In this document: positions 7,959-15,762 of the stretch, piece by piece | How positions within the stretch are numbered: the stretch's first letter is position 1 | Layout: the number at the start of each line of letters is the position of its first letter | Origin: Capnocytophaga periodontitidis | Lineage (GTDB): Bacteria > Bacteroidota > Bacteroidia > Flavobacteriales > Flavobacteriaceae | Length of the DNA stretch: 43,564 nt | Direction of reading: 5' to 3' | Assembly: GCF_016126015.1 (NCBI RefSeq) | Contig: NZ_JAEFDB010000016.1 | Coordinates: forward strand, 1 to 43,564 | The notes under the pieces: generated by a model | The model's database searches: none | What the model saw: the letters and a program-made list of their open reading frames with translations, nothing else | What the model was told of the DNA's origin: nothing | Translations under genes and position numbers: made by a program

Positions 7959-8579
7959 TTAGTGATATTTTTTTAGTGATTGTAAAATGCCATCATATTT
8001 AGCGTTTCTATAATTTTTCTCAAAAGCTTCGATTTGCTCTGGAATATTTACATTCCAATAAAAATAGTAATGTTGTTTCTTTCTCATTAGGAACTGATTA
8101 CTGTCTAAGAAACTTGTGTCTTCTATGTTTTTACTTAAGATTCTACACATTCCTGCTTCTATCTTAGGATTTGCAATACTATCTAAATAAGCTTCTAAAT
8201 AGGCACTTCCAAGTAATAAGTTTTTTGAAATTCCTGTAAATTCGACTCTATCTTCATAATAAAAGTCACCATAAGAGATATTGGTTGTTAGCATAAAGTT
8301 CTCTTCTAACATTTGCTTGTTAATTTTCTGAACTACTTCTAACAATATATTTAATTGTTCATCTTTTGAGGTATTTTTTGTTACAAATAATACCGCACAA
8401 TCAGAGACAAAAATACCATTTACTTTGTTCTGATAATCTTGTAAAACTTGATATCCTATTTGGTAAAACTTATTCAAAGCACCAACAGCTTGACTTTTAT
8501 CTTCACTCATTATTACTTTGAAGCCTGAAATATCGACAAAAGCAACAAAGGTTTTACCTGAAAAATTTTTAACTGCCAT
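7959..8579 (-). CDS. Class III nucleotidyl cyclase-like protein
   Basis: 206 residues, cytoplasmic, no signal peptide. The chain follows the class III cyclase homology fold: FVAFVDISGFK with Asp16, then a helix, then VSDCAVLFV with Asp60, at the spacing of the two metal-binding aspartates. It continues with a strand ISYGDFYY and a LLLGSAYLEAYLDS helix where cyclases have their GxxVNxAxRL region. Many residues expected for substrate choice are not obvious, so activity is uncertain. Known roles of the fold are cAMP/cGMP synthesis and, in Pycsar, cCMP/cUMP antiphage signalling. Its neighbours are secreted proteins and no effector is visible. The fold assignment rests on motif reading. Confidence 0.6.
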   Translation of the reverse strand: MAVKNFSGKTFVAFVDISGFKVIMSEDKSQAVGALNKFYQIGYQVLQDYQNKVNGIFVSDCAVLFVTKNTSKDEQLNILLEVVQKINKQMLEENFMLTTNISYGDFYYEDRVEFTGISKNLLLGSAYLEAYLDSIANPKIEAGMCRILSKNIEDTSFLDSNQFLMRKKQHYYFYWNVNIPEQIEAFEKNYRNAKYDGILQSLKKYH

Positions 8580-8586
8580 AAAATAC

Positions 8587-9171
8587 TTACTTTATATTAT
8601 TTAGAAATGAACAACCTTTATCATTGAAGTTTTTGCAACTTTCTTGTGCCCAATAAATAGCTAAGGATTTATTTTTAGTAACTCCTTTTCCTGTATAATA
8701 AAGAATAGCTAAGTTACATTGTGCTTCAGGGTGATTTTGATTTGCAGCTTTCTGTAACCAATAAGCTGCTTGTGAGTAAGATTGTTCTACTCCTTTCCCC
8801 TCATAATAACTAAGAGCTAAGTTAAATTGAGCTCTATCATTTCCTTTCATTGCAGCTCTTTCATACCAATAAACAGCCTTAGAGTAGGACTGTTCAACTC
8901 CTTTCCCATTTTCATAATAATTTGCTAAATTAAATTGAGCTTCTACTATGTTTTGGTTAGCAGCTTTTTCATACCAATAAGCGGCTTTTGAATAAGATTG
9001 CTCTACCCCATTCCCTCTTGCATAACACAGAGCTAAATTAAACTGAGCTTCAGGAACTCCTTCTTTAGCTTCTTCTATAAAATCTTTAGCTTCTCTTTGT
9101 TGTGAGTATCCTATTAATATACACAATAAACTTAGAAGTACTACAATAGTTTTGTTTTTTAGATTATTCAT
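8587..9171 (-). CDS. Sel1-repeat secreted protein (4 repeats)
   Basis: 194 residues with a hydrophobic N-terminal signal (IVVLLSLLCILIGYSQ). Four Sel1-like repeats of about 36 residues follow, each with the pattern A-x-F/C-N-L-A-x-x-Y-x-x-G-x-G-V-x-x-S-Y-x-x-A-x-Y-W (EAQFNLANYYENGKGVEQSY is one). Sel1 repeats are TPR-like solenoids that bind proteins, often at the envelope. Near-identical DNA in repeats 1-3 suggests recent internal duplication. Its start overlaps the end of the next upstream gene by 8 bp, and its paralogue lies directly upstream. Confidence 0.85.
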   Translation of the reverse strand: MNNLKNKTIVVLLSLLCILIGYSQQREAKDFIEEAKEGVPEAQFNLALCYARGNGVEQSYSKAAYWYEKAANQNIVEAQFNLANYYENGKGVEQSYSKAVYWYERAAMKGNDRAQFNLALSYYEGKGVEQSYSQAAYWLQKAANQNHPEAQCNLAILYYTGKGVTKNKSLAIYWAQESCKNFNDKGCSFLNNIK

Positions 9172-9859
9172 TATCTATTTTTTTTAATTTATTCAATATT
9201 TCACAAGCCTCATCATAAAAATTTTTACAAGATTTACGAAGCCAATATTTTCCTTTTTCTTCTGAACTTTCAACCCCTTTCCCTTGTATATAGAGACTTG
9301 CTAATCTATACTGACTTCTAGCTAATGCATTCCTCTGAGACTCGTTATCTATGTCTACTTCTTGGTTCGCTGCTTTAAACCACCAAAAAGCAGCTTTTGC
9401 ATAGTTTTGTTCAATGCCTTTTCCAGAATAGTAAAATTCTCCTAAGAAGCATTGAGCAGCTAAATTACCTTGCTCAGCTGATTTTTCAATCCAATATGTA
9501 GCTTTAGCATATTCTTCTTTTTCAAAATATAGGCCGCCTAAACGGAATTGAGCATCAGCATTTCCTAATTCAGCTGATTTCTTAAACCAAATTTCAGCTT
9601 TTTCTTTTGATTTTTCGGTACCTTCTCCATTCTCATAAGCACGAGCTAAGAAAAATTGAGCATCAGCATCTTGTTGATTTGCTGATTTAGAAAACCAGTA
9701 GAAAGCATTTTTAAAATCACTATTTCTACCATAATCAAATCCTAAAAGAAATTGAGATCTTGCATCTCCTTGTTCTGCTGACTTTCTAAGATTGTCGCTC
9801 ACCTGTCCATACCCAATATAAACAAATAAGAAGCTTAAAAAATAAACTATTCTTCTCAT
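9164..9859 (-). CDS. Sel1-repeat secreted protein (5 repeats)
   Basis: 231 residues. The signal peptide is MRRIVYFLSFLFVYIGYGQ. About five Sel1 repeats follow (residues about 25-215), with units such as DAQFFLARAYENGEGTEKSK and DAQFRLGGLYFEKEEYAKAT. The last unit shares the KSCKNFxDxxCxxLN end with the downstream paralogue at 8587-9171, so the pair arose by gene duplication. It overlaps that gene by 8 bp, which implies translational coupling. The likely role is as a periplasmic or surface interaction scaffold; no catalytic motif is seen. Confidence 0.85.
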   Translation of the reverse strand: MRRIVYFLSFLFVYIGYGQVSDNLRKSAEQGDARSQFLLGFDYGRNSDFKNAFYWFSKSANQQDADAQFFLARAYENGEGTEKSKEKAEIWFKKSAELGNADAQFRLGGLYFEKEEYAKATYWIEKSAEQGNLAAQCFLGEFYYSGKGIEQNYAKAAFWWFKAANQEVDIDNESQRNALARSQYRLASLYIQGKGVESSEEKGKYWLRKSCKNFYDEACEILNKLKKIDNE

Positions 9860-9871
9860 ATTTGTACTATT

Positions 9872-10435
9872 TTAAAATTCACTTAATGCTCTTTGTCGGT
9901 TCATTTCTTTGTCAAAAACTTGAATGTAACCGCTGTTGTGGTCATAGTCTGAAGGATTGTTGTAGTCTTTGGAGAAATTTACTCTAAACAGCTCTAAACG
10001 GACTTTATCACCATCCCAAATAGCTCCGTTCATTATTACACCACTGCTATTAGAAGGTTCGTACCATTGCTTTCCATAAGCTTTTTCTAAAATAGATAGA
10101 ACGTTTTGAAACTGAGCTACTGTAAACTCATTGTCTTCGCCGATGTCTCCAAGATCTACCTGAATGCTACACAATTTATTTTTAAAAAATGTTAGTCGTA
10201 CTTCTGAAACAGGTACATTAAAAACAGTTTTTATGCCATTCCCTATGTAAACGTATTCAGAGATATTAGGATTTTTATCAATCTGTCGTGTTTGTTTCTT
10301 AATATCTCTGTTTTGAGCAGGAGTACTTCCTAACTTGAAATGCCTAAAACCATTCTTTGCATCTAAATCTCTTACCGATTGTGCTACAGCTATGTTTGAG
10401 AGAATTAAACAAAGTAAAATCAATATCTTTTTCAT
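9872..10435 (-). CDS. Secreted hypothetical protein
   Basis: 187 residues from the ATG at 10435. An upstream in-frame ATG at 10468 overlaps the preceding gene and would add 11 charged residues before the signal peptide (MKKILILLCLILSNIAVAQ), so it is not preferred. The mature domain begins GFRHFKLGSTPAQN, contains a beta-rich core (NVPVSEVRLTFFKNKLCSIQVDL) and a later KAYGKQWYEPS. That layout recalls small periplasmic proteins of Bacteroidetes in which a single globular domain of about 150 residues compares calculated states; I do not recognise the family. It lies 12 bp upstream of the Sel1 genes in the same run. Confidence 0.6.
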   Translation of the reverse strand: MKKILILLCLILSNIAVAQSVRDLDAKNGFRHFKLGSTPAQNRDIKKQTRQIDKNPNISEYVYIGNGIKTVFNVPVSEVRLTFFKNKLCSIQVDLGDIGEDNEFTVAQFQNVLSILEKAYGKQWYEPSNSSGVIMNGAIWDGDKVRLELFRVNFSKDYNNPSDYDHNSGYIQVFDKEMNRQRALSEF

Positions 10436-10445
10436 ATCCTTAAAT

Positions 10446-10802
10446 TTACTTTGTTGCATTGAAACCATACCTTTTCATAGTACTTAGCAGTCTATTATAT
10501 TCGGTAGTGTTTGAGATTTTATACACATCGCTATAAGGCTCAGTGTAGTTTTCTATTAGAAAATACATATATTCTCCATACTCTGGAAAATAAAAGCGGG
10601 CAACCGAATAAACATTATTATTCGACAAGTAAACCCAGTCTGTAATACCAAAGGTGTTTTTTATTTCTGATTTTTTAAGATTAGGAAAGAACACCTCCAT
10701 ATTGCTAATATTTCCCTCATATACTTTTAGTCCATCTACAACTGTTTGAGAGAATGCTGTTGTAGTGAATACAAAAAACAGAATTACTAATATCTTTTTC
10801 AT
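10446..10802 (-). CDS. Small secreted hypothetical protein
   Basis: 118 residues with signal peptide MKKILVILFFVFTTTAFSQ. The mature part has about 98 residues, aromatic-rich (FYFPEYGEYMYFLIENYTEP), with no cysteine and no known motif. It is the first gene of the tight minus-strand run 10802 to 6882. A 13-bp hairpin at 10820-10853 lies just before its start. Function unknown. Confidence 0.6.
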   Translation of the reverse strand: MKKILVILFFVFTTTAFSQTVVDGLKVYEGNISNMEVFFPNLKKSEIKNTFGITDWVYLSNNNVYSVARFYFPEYGEYMYFLIENYTEPYSDVYKISNTTEYNRLLSTMKRYGFNATK

Positions 10803-10819
10803 TGTTTTTGAGTTTTAGA

Positions 10820-10853
10820 GACTGTTTGAATTAATAGGGCAATTCAAATAGTC
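10820..10853 (-). terminator. Hairpin between the DUF2846-like gene and the 10802 gene
   Basis: GACTGTTTGAATT (10820-10832) pairs with AATTCAAATAGTC (10841-10853) over 13 positions, one of them G-T. In minus-strand RNA it falls 31 nt after the stop at 10885 and 18 nt before the ATG at 10802. The T-run is poor, so it may be a weak terminator or an attenuator. Confidence 0.45.
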
Positions 10854-10884
10854 AGATTTATAAGTTAAATTTGGATATTGAAGA

Positions 10885-11361
10885 CTATTCATCTTCTTCT
10901 ATATAGTTCAATTTAGGTTTAGGGAATCTTTTGATAAGTCTTTCACCCTCTTCTTTAGATATGTAGTCAAAAGTATAAACACCTACTTTCCCTCTTTTTC
11001 CAAAACTTAGCTTTAGGTAGTAAGACTTTCCGTCCTTAGCATTAATTGTAAAGTGTTCTTCACCTGCATTACCATTCCAAGTGTAGCCTTCACGACGCCC
11101 TGTAGTAGCCTCTAAAGAATACTTTTCTCCTGATGGGACATCAAAAGCTAAATACCCATTGTGATCAATTGTACCAATTAAATTCTCATTACAAAATAGA
11201 GATATTATTGGTGTAGAATTCATACTGTAGAACATTACATAAATACGACTCTTACCTTCTTGTAAAGGTTGGTCACCAGTAAAGGTTACAAATTGTTTAG
11301 CTAATCCCCCACAAGAAACTAATGAGATAGCTAAAAATGCATACAAAAATACTTTTTTCAT
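10885..11361 (-). CDS. DUF2846-like lipoprotein
   Basis: 158 residues with a lipoprotein signal (MKKVFLYAFLAISLVSCGG, lipid on Cys17). The mature domain reads SRIYVMFYSMNSTPIISLFC, then NLIGTIDHNGYLAFDVPSGEKYSLEA as consecutive blocks. The layout 'short strand, polar name, then G-x-L/I, then G-Y-x-x-x-x-V-P-x-G' is that of DUF2846-type small lipoproteins. The tail is charged (KPKLNYIEEDE). A promoter at 11689-11719 and the structured 204-nt element at 11427-11630 lie upstream on the same strand; either the gene has a 320-nt leader or the element is an independent RNA. Confidence 0.65.
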   Translation of the reverse strand: MKKVFLYAFLAISLVSCGGLAKQFVTFTGDQPLQEGKSRIYVMFYSMNSTPIISLFCNENLIGTIDHNGYLAFDVPSGEKYSLEATTGRREGYTWNGNAGEEHFTINAKDGKSYYLKLSFGKRGKVGVYTFDYISKEEGERLIKRFPKPKLNYIEEDE

Positions 11362-11426
11362 TGGTTAAAAATTTAAAAATCATACCTACTCTGTTATAGG
11401 CTTTTCGGTTTTCGCCTTTATTGTTC

Positions 11427-11630
11427 ATATAAGGACATAAAAAAACGTGAAACATTCCTTAATTACTTCTCTTATAGAGCCCGACCAAAGGCTGCACACC
11501 AAAGCAAAAAGGAATGCCCACGCTTATAACGTAGGCACTTCCACTTCACTTTCCTGATGTTAAAAAATGGTCGTTTTCTATAAGAAGGAAAATGTAAAGC
11601 GAAACGCTAATATTATTTATGTCTTTATAT
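11427..11630 (-). ncRNA. Candidate 6S-like structured RNA (or long structured leader)
   Basis: No gene fits here, but the DNA folds into one long nested hairpin. Closing stem: 11427-11440 with 11617-11630, 14 pairs with one G-T. Next stem: 11471-11478 with 11577-11584 (8 bp), a symmetric 3x3 internal loop, then 11482-11487 with 11568-11573 (6 bp). A large open bubble follows (11488-11510 opposite 11544-11567). The apical stem is 11511-11522 with 11531-11543 (one bulge, one mismatch). A closing stem, a central bubble and an apical hairpin in about 200 nt is the architecture of 6S RNA, and a flavobacterial 6S class is known. A promoter on the minus strand at 11689-11719 favours that strand, but the strand is not settled by the fold. 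Confidence 0.45.
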
Positions 11631-11688
11631 TGCTATTTAATCACATTTAAATAGTGTTTAAATTGTTTTCGGTTGTTTAATTCGGGTG

Positions 11689-11719
11689 TAAAAGTATGAA
11701 CAATTTTTACGCTATACAA
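11689..11719 (-). promoter_or_regulatory. Flavobacterial-type promoter upstream of the structured RNA
   Basis: Minus strand TTG (11719-11717), spacer of 20 nt, then TACTTTTA (11696-11689), seven of eight letters of the -7 consensus. Transcription would begin near 11683 and run through the 204-nt hairpin and, if not stopped, into the lipoprotein gene at 11361. Confidence 0.5.
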
Positions 11720-11799
11720 GAATTTTAACATTTATTTTTGGTAGTAAAATCGTAAGTGGTTAAAAGTCAATAGTTAGTAAGTGTTGCGAGAGGAGATCA

Positions 11800-11830
11800 A
11801 CTTTGCCAAAGTTTCACACTTTGGCAAAGT
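11800..11830. terminator. TTTGCCAAA-family hairpin, copy 3
   Basis: ACTTTGCCAAAGT (11800-11812) and ACTTTGGCAAAGT (11818-11830) pair over 13 bp around a 5-nt loop. Each arm is itself nearly palindromic. It lies beyond the stronger terminator at 11869-11897 for the minus-strand hexosaminidase transcript, so it may act as a backup. Confidence 0.7.
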
Positions 11831-11840
11831 AAAAGAGATG

Positions 11841-11861
11841 TCAGGTATCAGGTATCAGGTG
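11841..11861 (-). repeat. CTGATA-type intergenic 21-mer, copy 2
   Basis: On the plus strand it reads TCAGGTATCAGGTATCAGG, a 7-nt unit repeated. The reverse complement matches 4131-4151 at 17 of 21 positions, with only transitions between them. Confidence 0.45.
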
Positions 11862-11868
11862 ATAAAAA

Positions 11869-11897
11869 GGGGCTGCCGGATTTTATCTGGCAGCCCC
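11869..11897 (-). terminator. Intrinsic terminator of the polysaccharide locus
   Basis: On the minus strand a 12-bp GC-rich stem (11897-11886 with 11880-11869, one G-T pair), 5-nt loop, is followed directly by TTTTT. It starts 66 bp after the stop of the hexosaminidase gene, the last gene of the locus. Confidence 0.88.
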
Positions 11898-11962
11898 CAT
11901 TGTGTAATTACACAATTTTTAAATAAAAGCAATATTACGTATGAAAAATGTATCTTTCAAAA

Positions 11963-14293
11963 TTAATTTAGTTGGATTTCATCTACAAAGAGTAGGGCAG
12001 GGGTGCCTTTACCTTCGTGCCATTCGGGGATTATAGTACCTTTGAGCACTACTTTTACATAGCGGGTTTTAGTTTTAGCAAAGTTTAAACTGATAGGTAC
12101 TCGCTTGATAGGGTCGGTTTTTTCAGCAATCTTCAAAGGTTGCTGAGTGATGAGTTGGAAGTTTTTACCATCAGATGAGCTGTAAATAGCAACTTCCGAG
12201 GCAGGGAATATCCAGTTAGGGGTATCGGCTAAGCTACCTGCTTTTAAATTGCTGATTTCTTCTTCTTTACCCAAATCAATCACTGCTTCTACTCCTACAC
12301 GACCTGGGAATCCTACCCAATGTCCATCGATATAAGAATCTTCACCTATTTGGGCATCGACTAAGGCTGTAGCTCCTCCAAAAGTATATTTAGGGTTGGT
12401 TTCGGTGAGTAATTGTATTTTTTTGTAAGTAGCCTTGTTGAATAAGGATTGATAGCTAAACACTCCGCTTATAGTATCCTTATGTACGGCAACAGCTTTG
12501 AGTAGTAACTCATTGCTCAACTTAATAGGTTGGGTATAGAGTGTTTTGCTCGCATTGGGGGTAGAGCCATCGGTAGTGTAGTACACCTTGCCATCACCTA
12601 CGGTGAGGAGCTCTACTTGAATGCCGTCTTTATTGGCAGCTGGTTGGATTACAGGGGTAACTCCCATTATGTGTTTGGCGTAGTGATAACCTTTTAACTG
12701 ATAATAGTTTAGCAGGTTTCCCAAACGTTTTAGGAAATTAGGAAAATTCTTTTTCTCGGGGGCTGTCCATTGCACTTCGGCTAAGGCAGCTAATCGGGGT
12801 AAGAGCATATATTGAGCGTGTGCAGGACTCGCGATGTACTCTGTCCATAAATTAGCTTGTGCTCCTAAAATGTATTTACCTTGTTCAGGAGTGAGTTTAG
12901 GGTCGATAGGCTCGTAGTCATACACCTTTTTTACGGGGAGGTATTCACCTATGGAAAGCGGTTCTTTACTGGGGTCTTCCCCTTGATTATAATCGAAATA
13001 CAAACTGTAGTGAGGAGTCATAATAGCACGGTTGTGGCGTTGTGCTGCTGCGATACCCCCTTCGGTGCCTCGCCACGACATTACAATCGCATCTTGTGAG
13101 ATGTTGTTACCCTCTAAAATCTCGTCCCAGCCAATTACTTCTCTGCCTTTCTTTTTTAGGAATTGCTCTATGCGTGATACTACATAACCTTGCAATTGTT
13201 GCTCGGCAGTGTGTTCTCCATCGCCTTTTAAGCCTAAAGCTTTGATTTTAGCCTGACATTTAGGACATTCTTTCCAACGTGTTTTTGGACACTCATCACC
13301 TCCTATATGAATGTATTTAGAAGGGAAAAGTTCGGTAAGTTCATCAAAAACGTCTTCTAAAAACTTGTATGAAGCCTCGTTGCCAGCACAAAGCACATCA
13401 TCAAAAACGCCCCATTTAGTACCCACAGCATAATCTTTACCAGTACAACCTAACTCGGGATAAGCGGTGAGTACAGCGAGGGTATGCCCAGGGATATCAA
13501 TTTCGGGGATAATAGTGATATAGCGGTCTTGAGCGTATTTTACAATTTCCTTTATTTGTTCCTGAGTGTAGAACCCTCCATAAGGTTTGCCGTCGAATTG
13601 ATGGGGTTTATCTTTGAGCAAATGTCCGATAAGCGTTTCTTTACGCATTGAACCTACCTCAGTAAGGCGAGGGTATTTTTTGATTTCAATGCGCCAACCT
13701 TGGTCGTCGGTGAGATGCCAATGGAACTTATTGAGGTTGTGCAGTGCGAGTATATCAATATACTGCTTGATAAAATCTACAGTAAAGAAATGGCGACTCA
13801 CATCAAAGTGCATTCCGCGATAAGCAAAGCGGGGAGCATCATTTATAACTACAGTTGGAAAAACTAAGGCTTTAGGGTGGGTTACATCAATAGATTTGCG
13901 CAAAGTTTGAATACCATAGAACACACCGGCAGGGCTTGCACCATCAATAGTAATTTGGTCGCTTGTTACAGTGAGTTGATAAGCCTCTTGGTTTGCGTTT
14001 TGCAAATCGGTTTTCAATACAATGCGTTTGCCATTGGTTACTCCAGCTTGTGTTTTTATAGGCATTCCTGAAAGTTCTTGAATATAAGAAGCTAAAAAGG
14101 AAGCGTTCTTTTCCTGTAAAGCGTTGCCTTGCGGATAAGTAATAACCGTTTTGGCATCTAATTGAAAAGGCTCTTGCTCAGTGTATTCAATAGATTGTGG
14201 TAGTGGAATTACCTCATAATTCACTACAGGTTTTGTTTCTTTACAGCAAGCCATCAAACACAAGGCAAGCGTGCTGAATAAAAGTTTTTTCAT
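11963..14293 (-). CDS. Beta-N-acetylhexosaminidase, GH20 lipoprotein
   Basis: 776 residues. The lipobox LMAC (lipid on Cys16) suggests outer-membrane anchoring. A GH20b-like N-terminal domain lies at about 25-150, followed by the GH20 catalytic barrel at about 152-510. It holds HWHLTDDQGWRIEIK (190-204) and HIGGDECPKTRW with the catalytic Asp333-Glu334 pair of substrate-assisted hexosaminidases. A chitobiase-type C-terminal domain (about 545-610, KVYYTTDGSTP) and an F5/8-type carbohydrate-binding domain (about 630-776) follow. It removes terminal GlcNAc or GalNAc from glycans, probably those imported by the SusC/SusD pair upstream. Last gene of the locus; a strong terminator follows. Confidence 0.93.
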   Translation of the reverse strand: MKKLLFSTLALCLMACCKETKPVVNYEVIPLPQSIEYTEQEPFQLDAKTVITYPQGNALQEKNASFLASYIQELSGMPIKTQAGVTNGKRIVLKTDLQNANQEAYQLTVTSDQITIDGASPAGVFYGIQTLRKSIDVTHPKALVFPTVVINDAPRFAYRGMHFDVSRHFFTVDFIKQYIDILALHNLNKFHWHLTDDQGWRIEIKKYPRLTEVGSMRKETLIGHLLKDKPHQFDGKPYGGFYTQEQIKEIVKYAQDRYITIIPEIDIPGHTLAVLTAYPELGCTGKDYAVGTKWGVFDDVLCAGNEASYKFLEDVFDELTELFPSKYIHIGGDECPKTRWKECPKCQAKIKALGLKGDGEHTAEQQLQGYVVSRIEQFLKKKGREVIGWDEILEGNNISQDAIVMSWRGTEGGIAAAQRHNRAIMTPHYSLYFDYNQGEDPSKEPLSIGEYLPVKKVYDYEPIDPKLTPEQGKYILGAQANLWTEYIASPAHAQYMLLPRLAALAEVQWTAPEKKNFPNFLKRLGNLLNYYQLKGYHYAKHIMGVTPVIQPAANKDGIQVELLTVGDGKVYYTTDGSTPNASKTLYTQPIKLSNELLLKAVAVHKDTISGVFSYQSLFNKATYKKIQLLTETNPKYTFGGATALVDAQIGEDSYIDGHWVGFPGRVGVEAVIDLGKEEEISNLKAGSLADTPNWIFPASEVAIYSSSDGKNFQLITQQPLKIAEKTDPIKRVPISLNFAKTKTRYVKVVLKGTIIPEWHEGKGTPALLFVDEIQLN

Positions 14294-14304
14294 TGGAAAA
14301 TTGT

Positions 14305-15708
14305 TTAATATTGGATTGTTGGTATATAGGTTACGCGATAAAAAGTTTGTGGCAATAAGAGTGTGCGATGTATTTCAGGGGTAGTATTTCTGTTGGTAAT
14401 GAGCACTTGTTTTTGAGTGCTCAAGGCAAAAAGTACGTGCTGATTATCTATGAATTGAACATTGCTACGAGTGGTTGAAAATTGTCCTTTAGGCAAGGCT
14501 ACTTCCAAAGGTACACTTACGGTTTTACTATGTTCGTTTACTTTATAGATAAGTGCTCTTGACCCTGTAGTTTTGTTTTCGCGTGCGTTGTCAATCACTA
14601 ACACTTCGTTAGGAGCTTGTACCACAGCACAATGGATACCGTGAGACAAGAGGTTTTCGGTAGGTTTAATAGTGCCATTTTTACCCACACGATACACCAA
14701 TTCGCCTGTTTTACCGTTGATTTTCCAGAGCTCGCTATCGCGATTGGTGGTCATATAGTAATTGCCTTCGCTATCTTGGTCGATAGAATTGGCGTGAATC
14801 CAGTCTTCTTTCACTTTTTTAGTTGTGATATTAGGGTGGTCAAGTGGATTTAGGTGGTCAAAACAGCTCCATTTTTTCACGATTTCCCCTTGGGTATTCA
14901 TAATCACAAAGCCGTCGCCTGTAACGGTATCTGTTTGAGAGCCTCCTTTGCTACTGAGGTCTACTGTTTGATGAATATAGGTTACTAAGCCTATATTGCC
15001 ATCGGGGAGGGGGCGGCATTCGTGGTGTACTTCGCGGTTTTTCAGTTCGGAGATAGATGCAAATTCTTTTTGTAGTACGATATTCCCAAAAAGGTCTATT
15101 ATTTTTAGCTTTTTAGCGTTGAATACAAAGAGTCCTTCGGAAGGTGCATCGGTGAGCAAGTAGAATTGTTGTGTACGAGGGTTGTAGTTCACAACTGCAG
15201 GAGTATCGGGTACGGGTTCATACCACACTACAGTTCCGTTCATATCCATTAGGTAAATATTATTTGATTTGCGGTCGTTTGCTAACAGATATCCTTTGAT
15301 GGGGTCTTTTAGTTTGTCCTCTTGCAGAGTAGCATTTGGCAAAAATGATTGTACGCTTTTAGTTTTGAAGTGTTTTGCTTCAGTTTCTAATCCGTTGCCA
15401 TAGCTAATTTTGCAAGCGTATTCAGTTTCGGGTTTTAGAAATAGCAGAGTTTTGTGTTCAGTTCCTTTTCCTTGATAAGTATTGGTGTGTTGCACTTGTG
15501 AGGGTTGGCTCACTTCCCAATAGAAAATGCGGAAAGGTGTTTCACTGCTAAAAGTAGCAGTTACTTCGGCACGAAGGAAATTTGTTCCACTCAAAGCCAC
15601 CGAAAAATCGGTTAAGGAGCCTTGATAAGTAGCGATGTTATCATCTTTTTTACAAGAGATTAAAAGTACTCCTATGGTTATAAACAAAATAATAATTGAT
15701 CTTTTCAT
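14305..15708 (-). CDS. Arylsulfotransferase (ASST)-like lipoprotein
   Basis: 467 residues with a lipoprotein signal (VLLISC, lipid on Cys19). A small N-terminal beta-sandwich (about 28-115) precedes a beta-propeller (about 140-467). Motifs match arylsulfate sulfotransferases: REVHHECRPLPDGN (His228/His229), EDWIHANSIDQD (His305, Asn307), an Arg in TTNRDSELW and LLSHGIHCAV (His356/His359). In the E. coli enzyme three histidines and an arginine at equivalent places transfer sulfate between phenols. Members of the family in Bacteroidetes PULs are little studied and their donor is not known. The gene sits 11 bp before the hexosaminidase gene. Whether it transfers sulfate or has become a binding propeller cannot be told from the sequence. 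Confidence 0.75.
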   Translation of the reverse strand: MKRSIIILFITIGVLLISCKKDDNIATYQGSLTDFSVALSGTNFLRAEVTATFSSETPFRIFYWEVSQPSQVQHTNTYQGKGTEHKTLLFLKPETEYACKISYGNGLETEAKHFKTKSVQSFLPNATLQEDKLKDPIKGYLLANDRKSNNIYLMDMNGTVVWYEPVPDTPAVVNYNPRTQQFYLLTDAPSEGLFVFNAKKLKIIDLFGNIVLQKEFASISELKNREVHHECRPLPDGNIGLVTYIHQTVDLSSKGGSQTDTVTGDGFVIMNTQGEIVKKWSCFDHLNPLDHPNITTKKVKEDWIHANSIDQDSEGNYYMTTNRDSELWKINGKTGELVYRVGKNGTIKPTENLLSHGIHCAVVQAPNEVLVIDNARENKTTGSRALIYKVNEHSKTVSVPLEVALPKGQFSTTRSNVQFIDNQHVLFALSTQKQVLITNRNTTPEIHRTLLLPQTFYRVTYIPTIQY

Positions 15709-15762
15709 ATTTATTTAGGTTTATATTTAAGTTTTTTTCAATTGTTTTAATGAGGGAAAGCG

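Noticed and set aside
7959-8579. A complete Pycsar antiphage system around the cyclase-like gene
   Set aside because: Pycsar needs an adjacent effector (transmembrane or TIR with a cyclic-nucleotide-binding domain). The neighbours are signal-peptide-bearing repeat proteins and no such effector is seen.
8640-9060. DNA-level tandem repetition looking like a repeat array
   Set aside because: It is explained by Sel1 repeats within a coding sequence, in frame and about 108 bp long each; it is not a CRISPR array, since there are no spacers.
11445-11454. ACGTGAAACA, a half parS site, near parAB
   Set aside because: Only the right half matches the parS consensus; the left half is AAAAAA. It also lies inside the structured RNA stem and is 15 kb from parAB. 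No full parS was found in the window.
11781-11966. 61-codon frame in the gap before the hexosaminidase stop
   Set aside because: It runs across the TTTGCCAAA hairpin, the CTGATA-type repeat and the terminator, so it is not coding.
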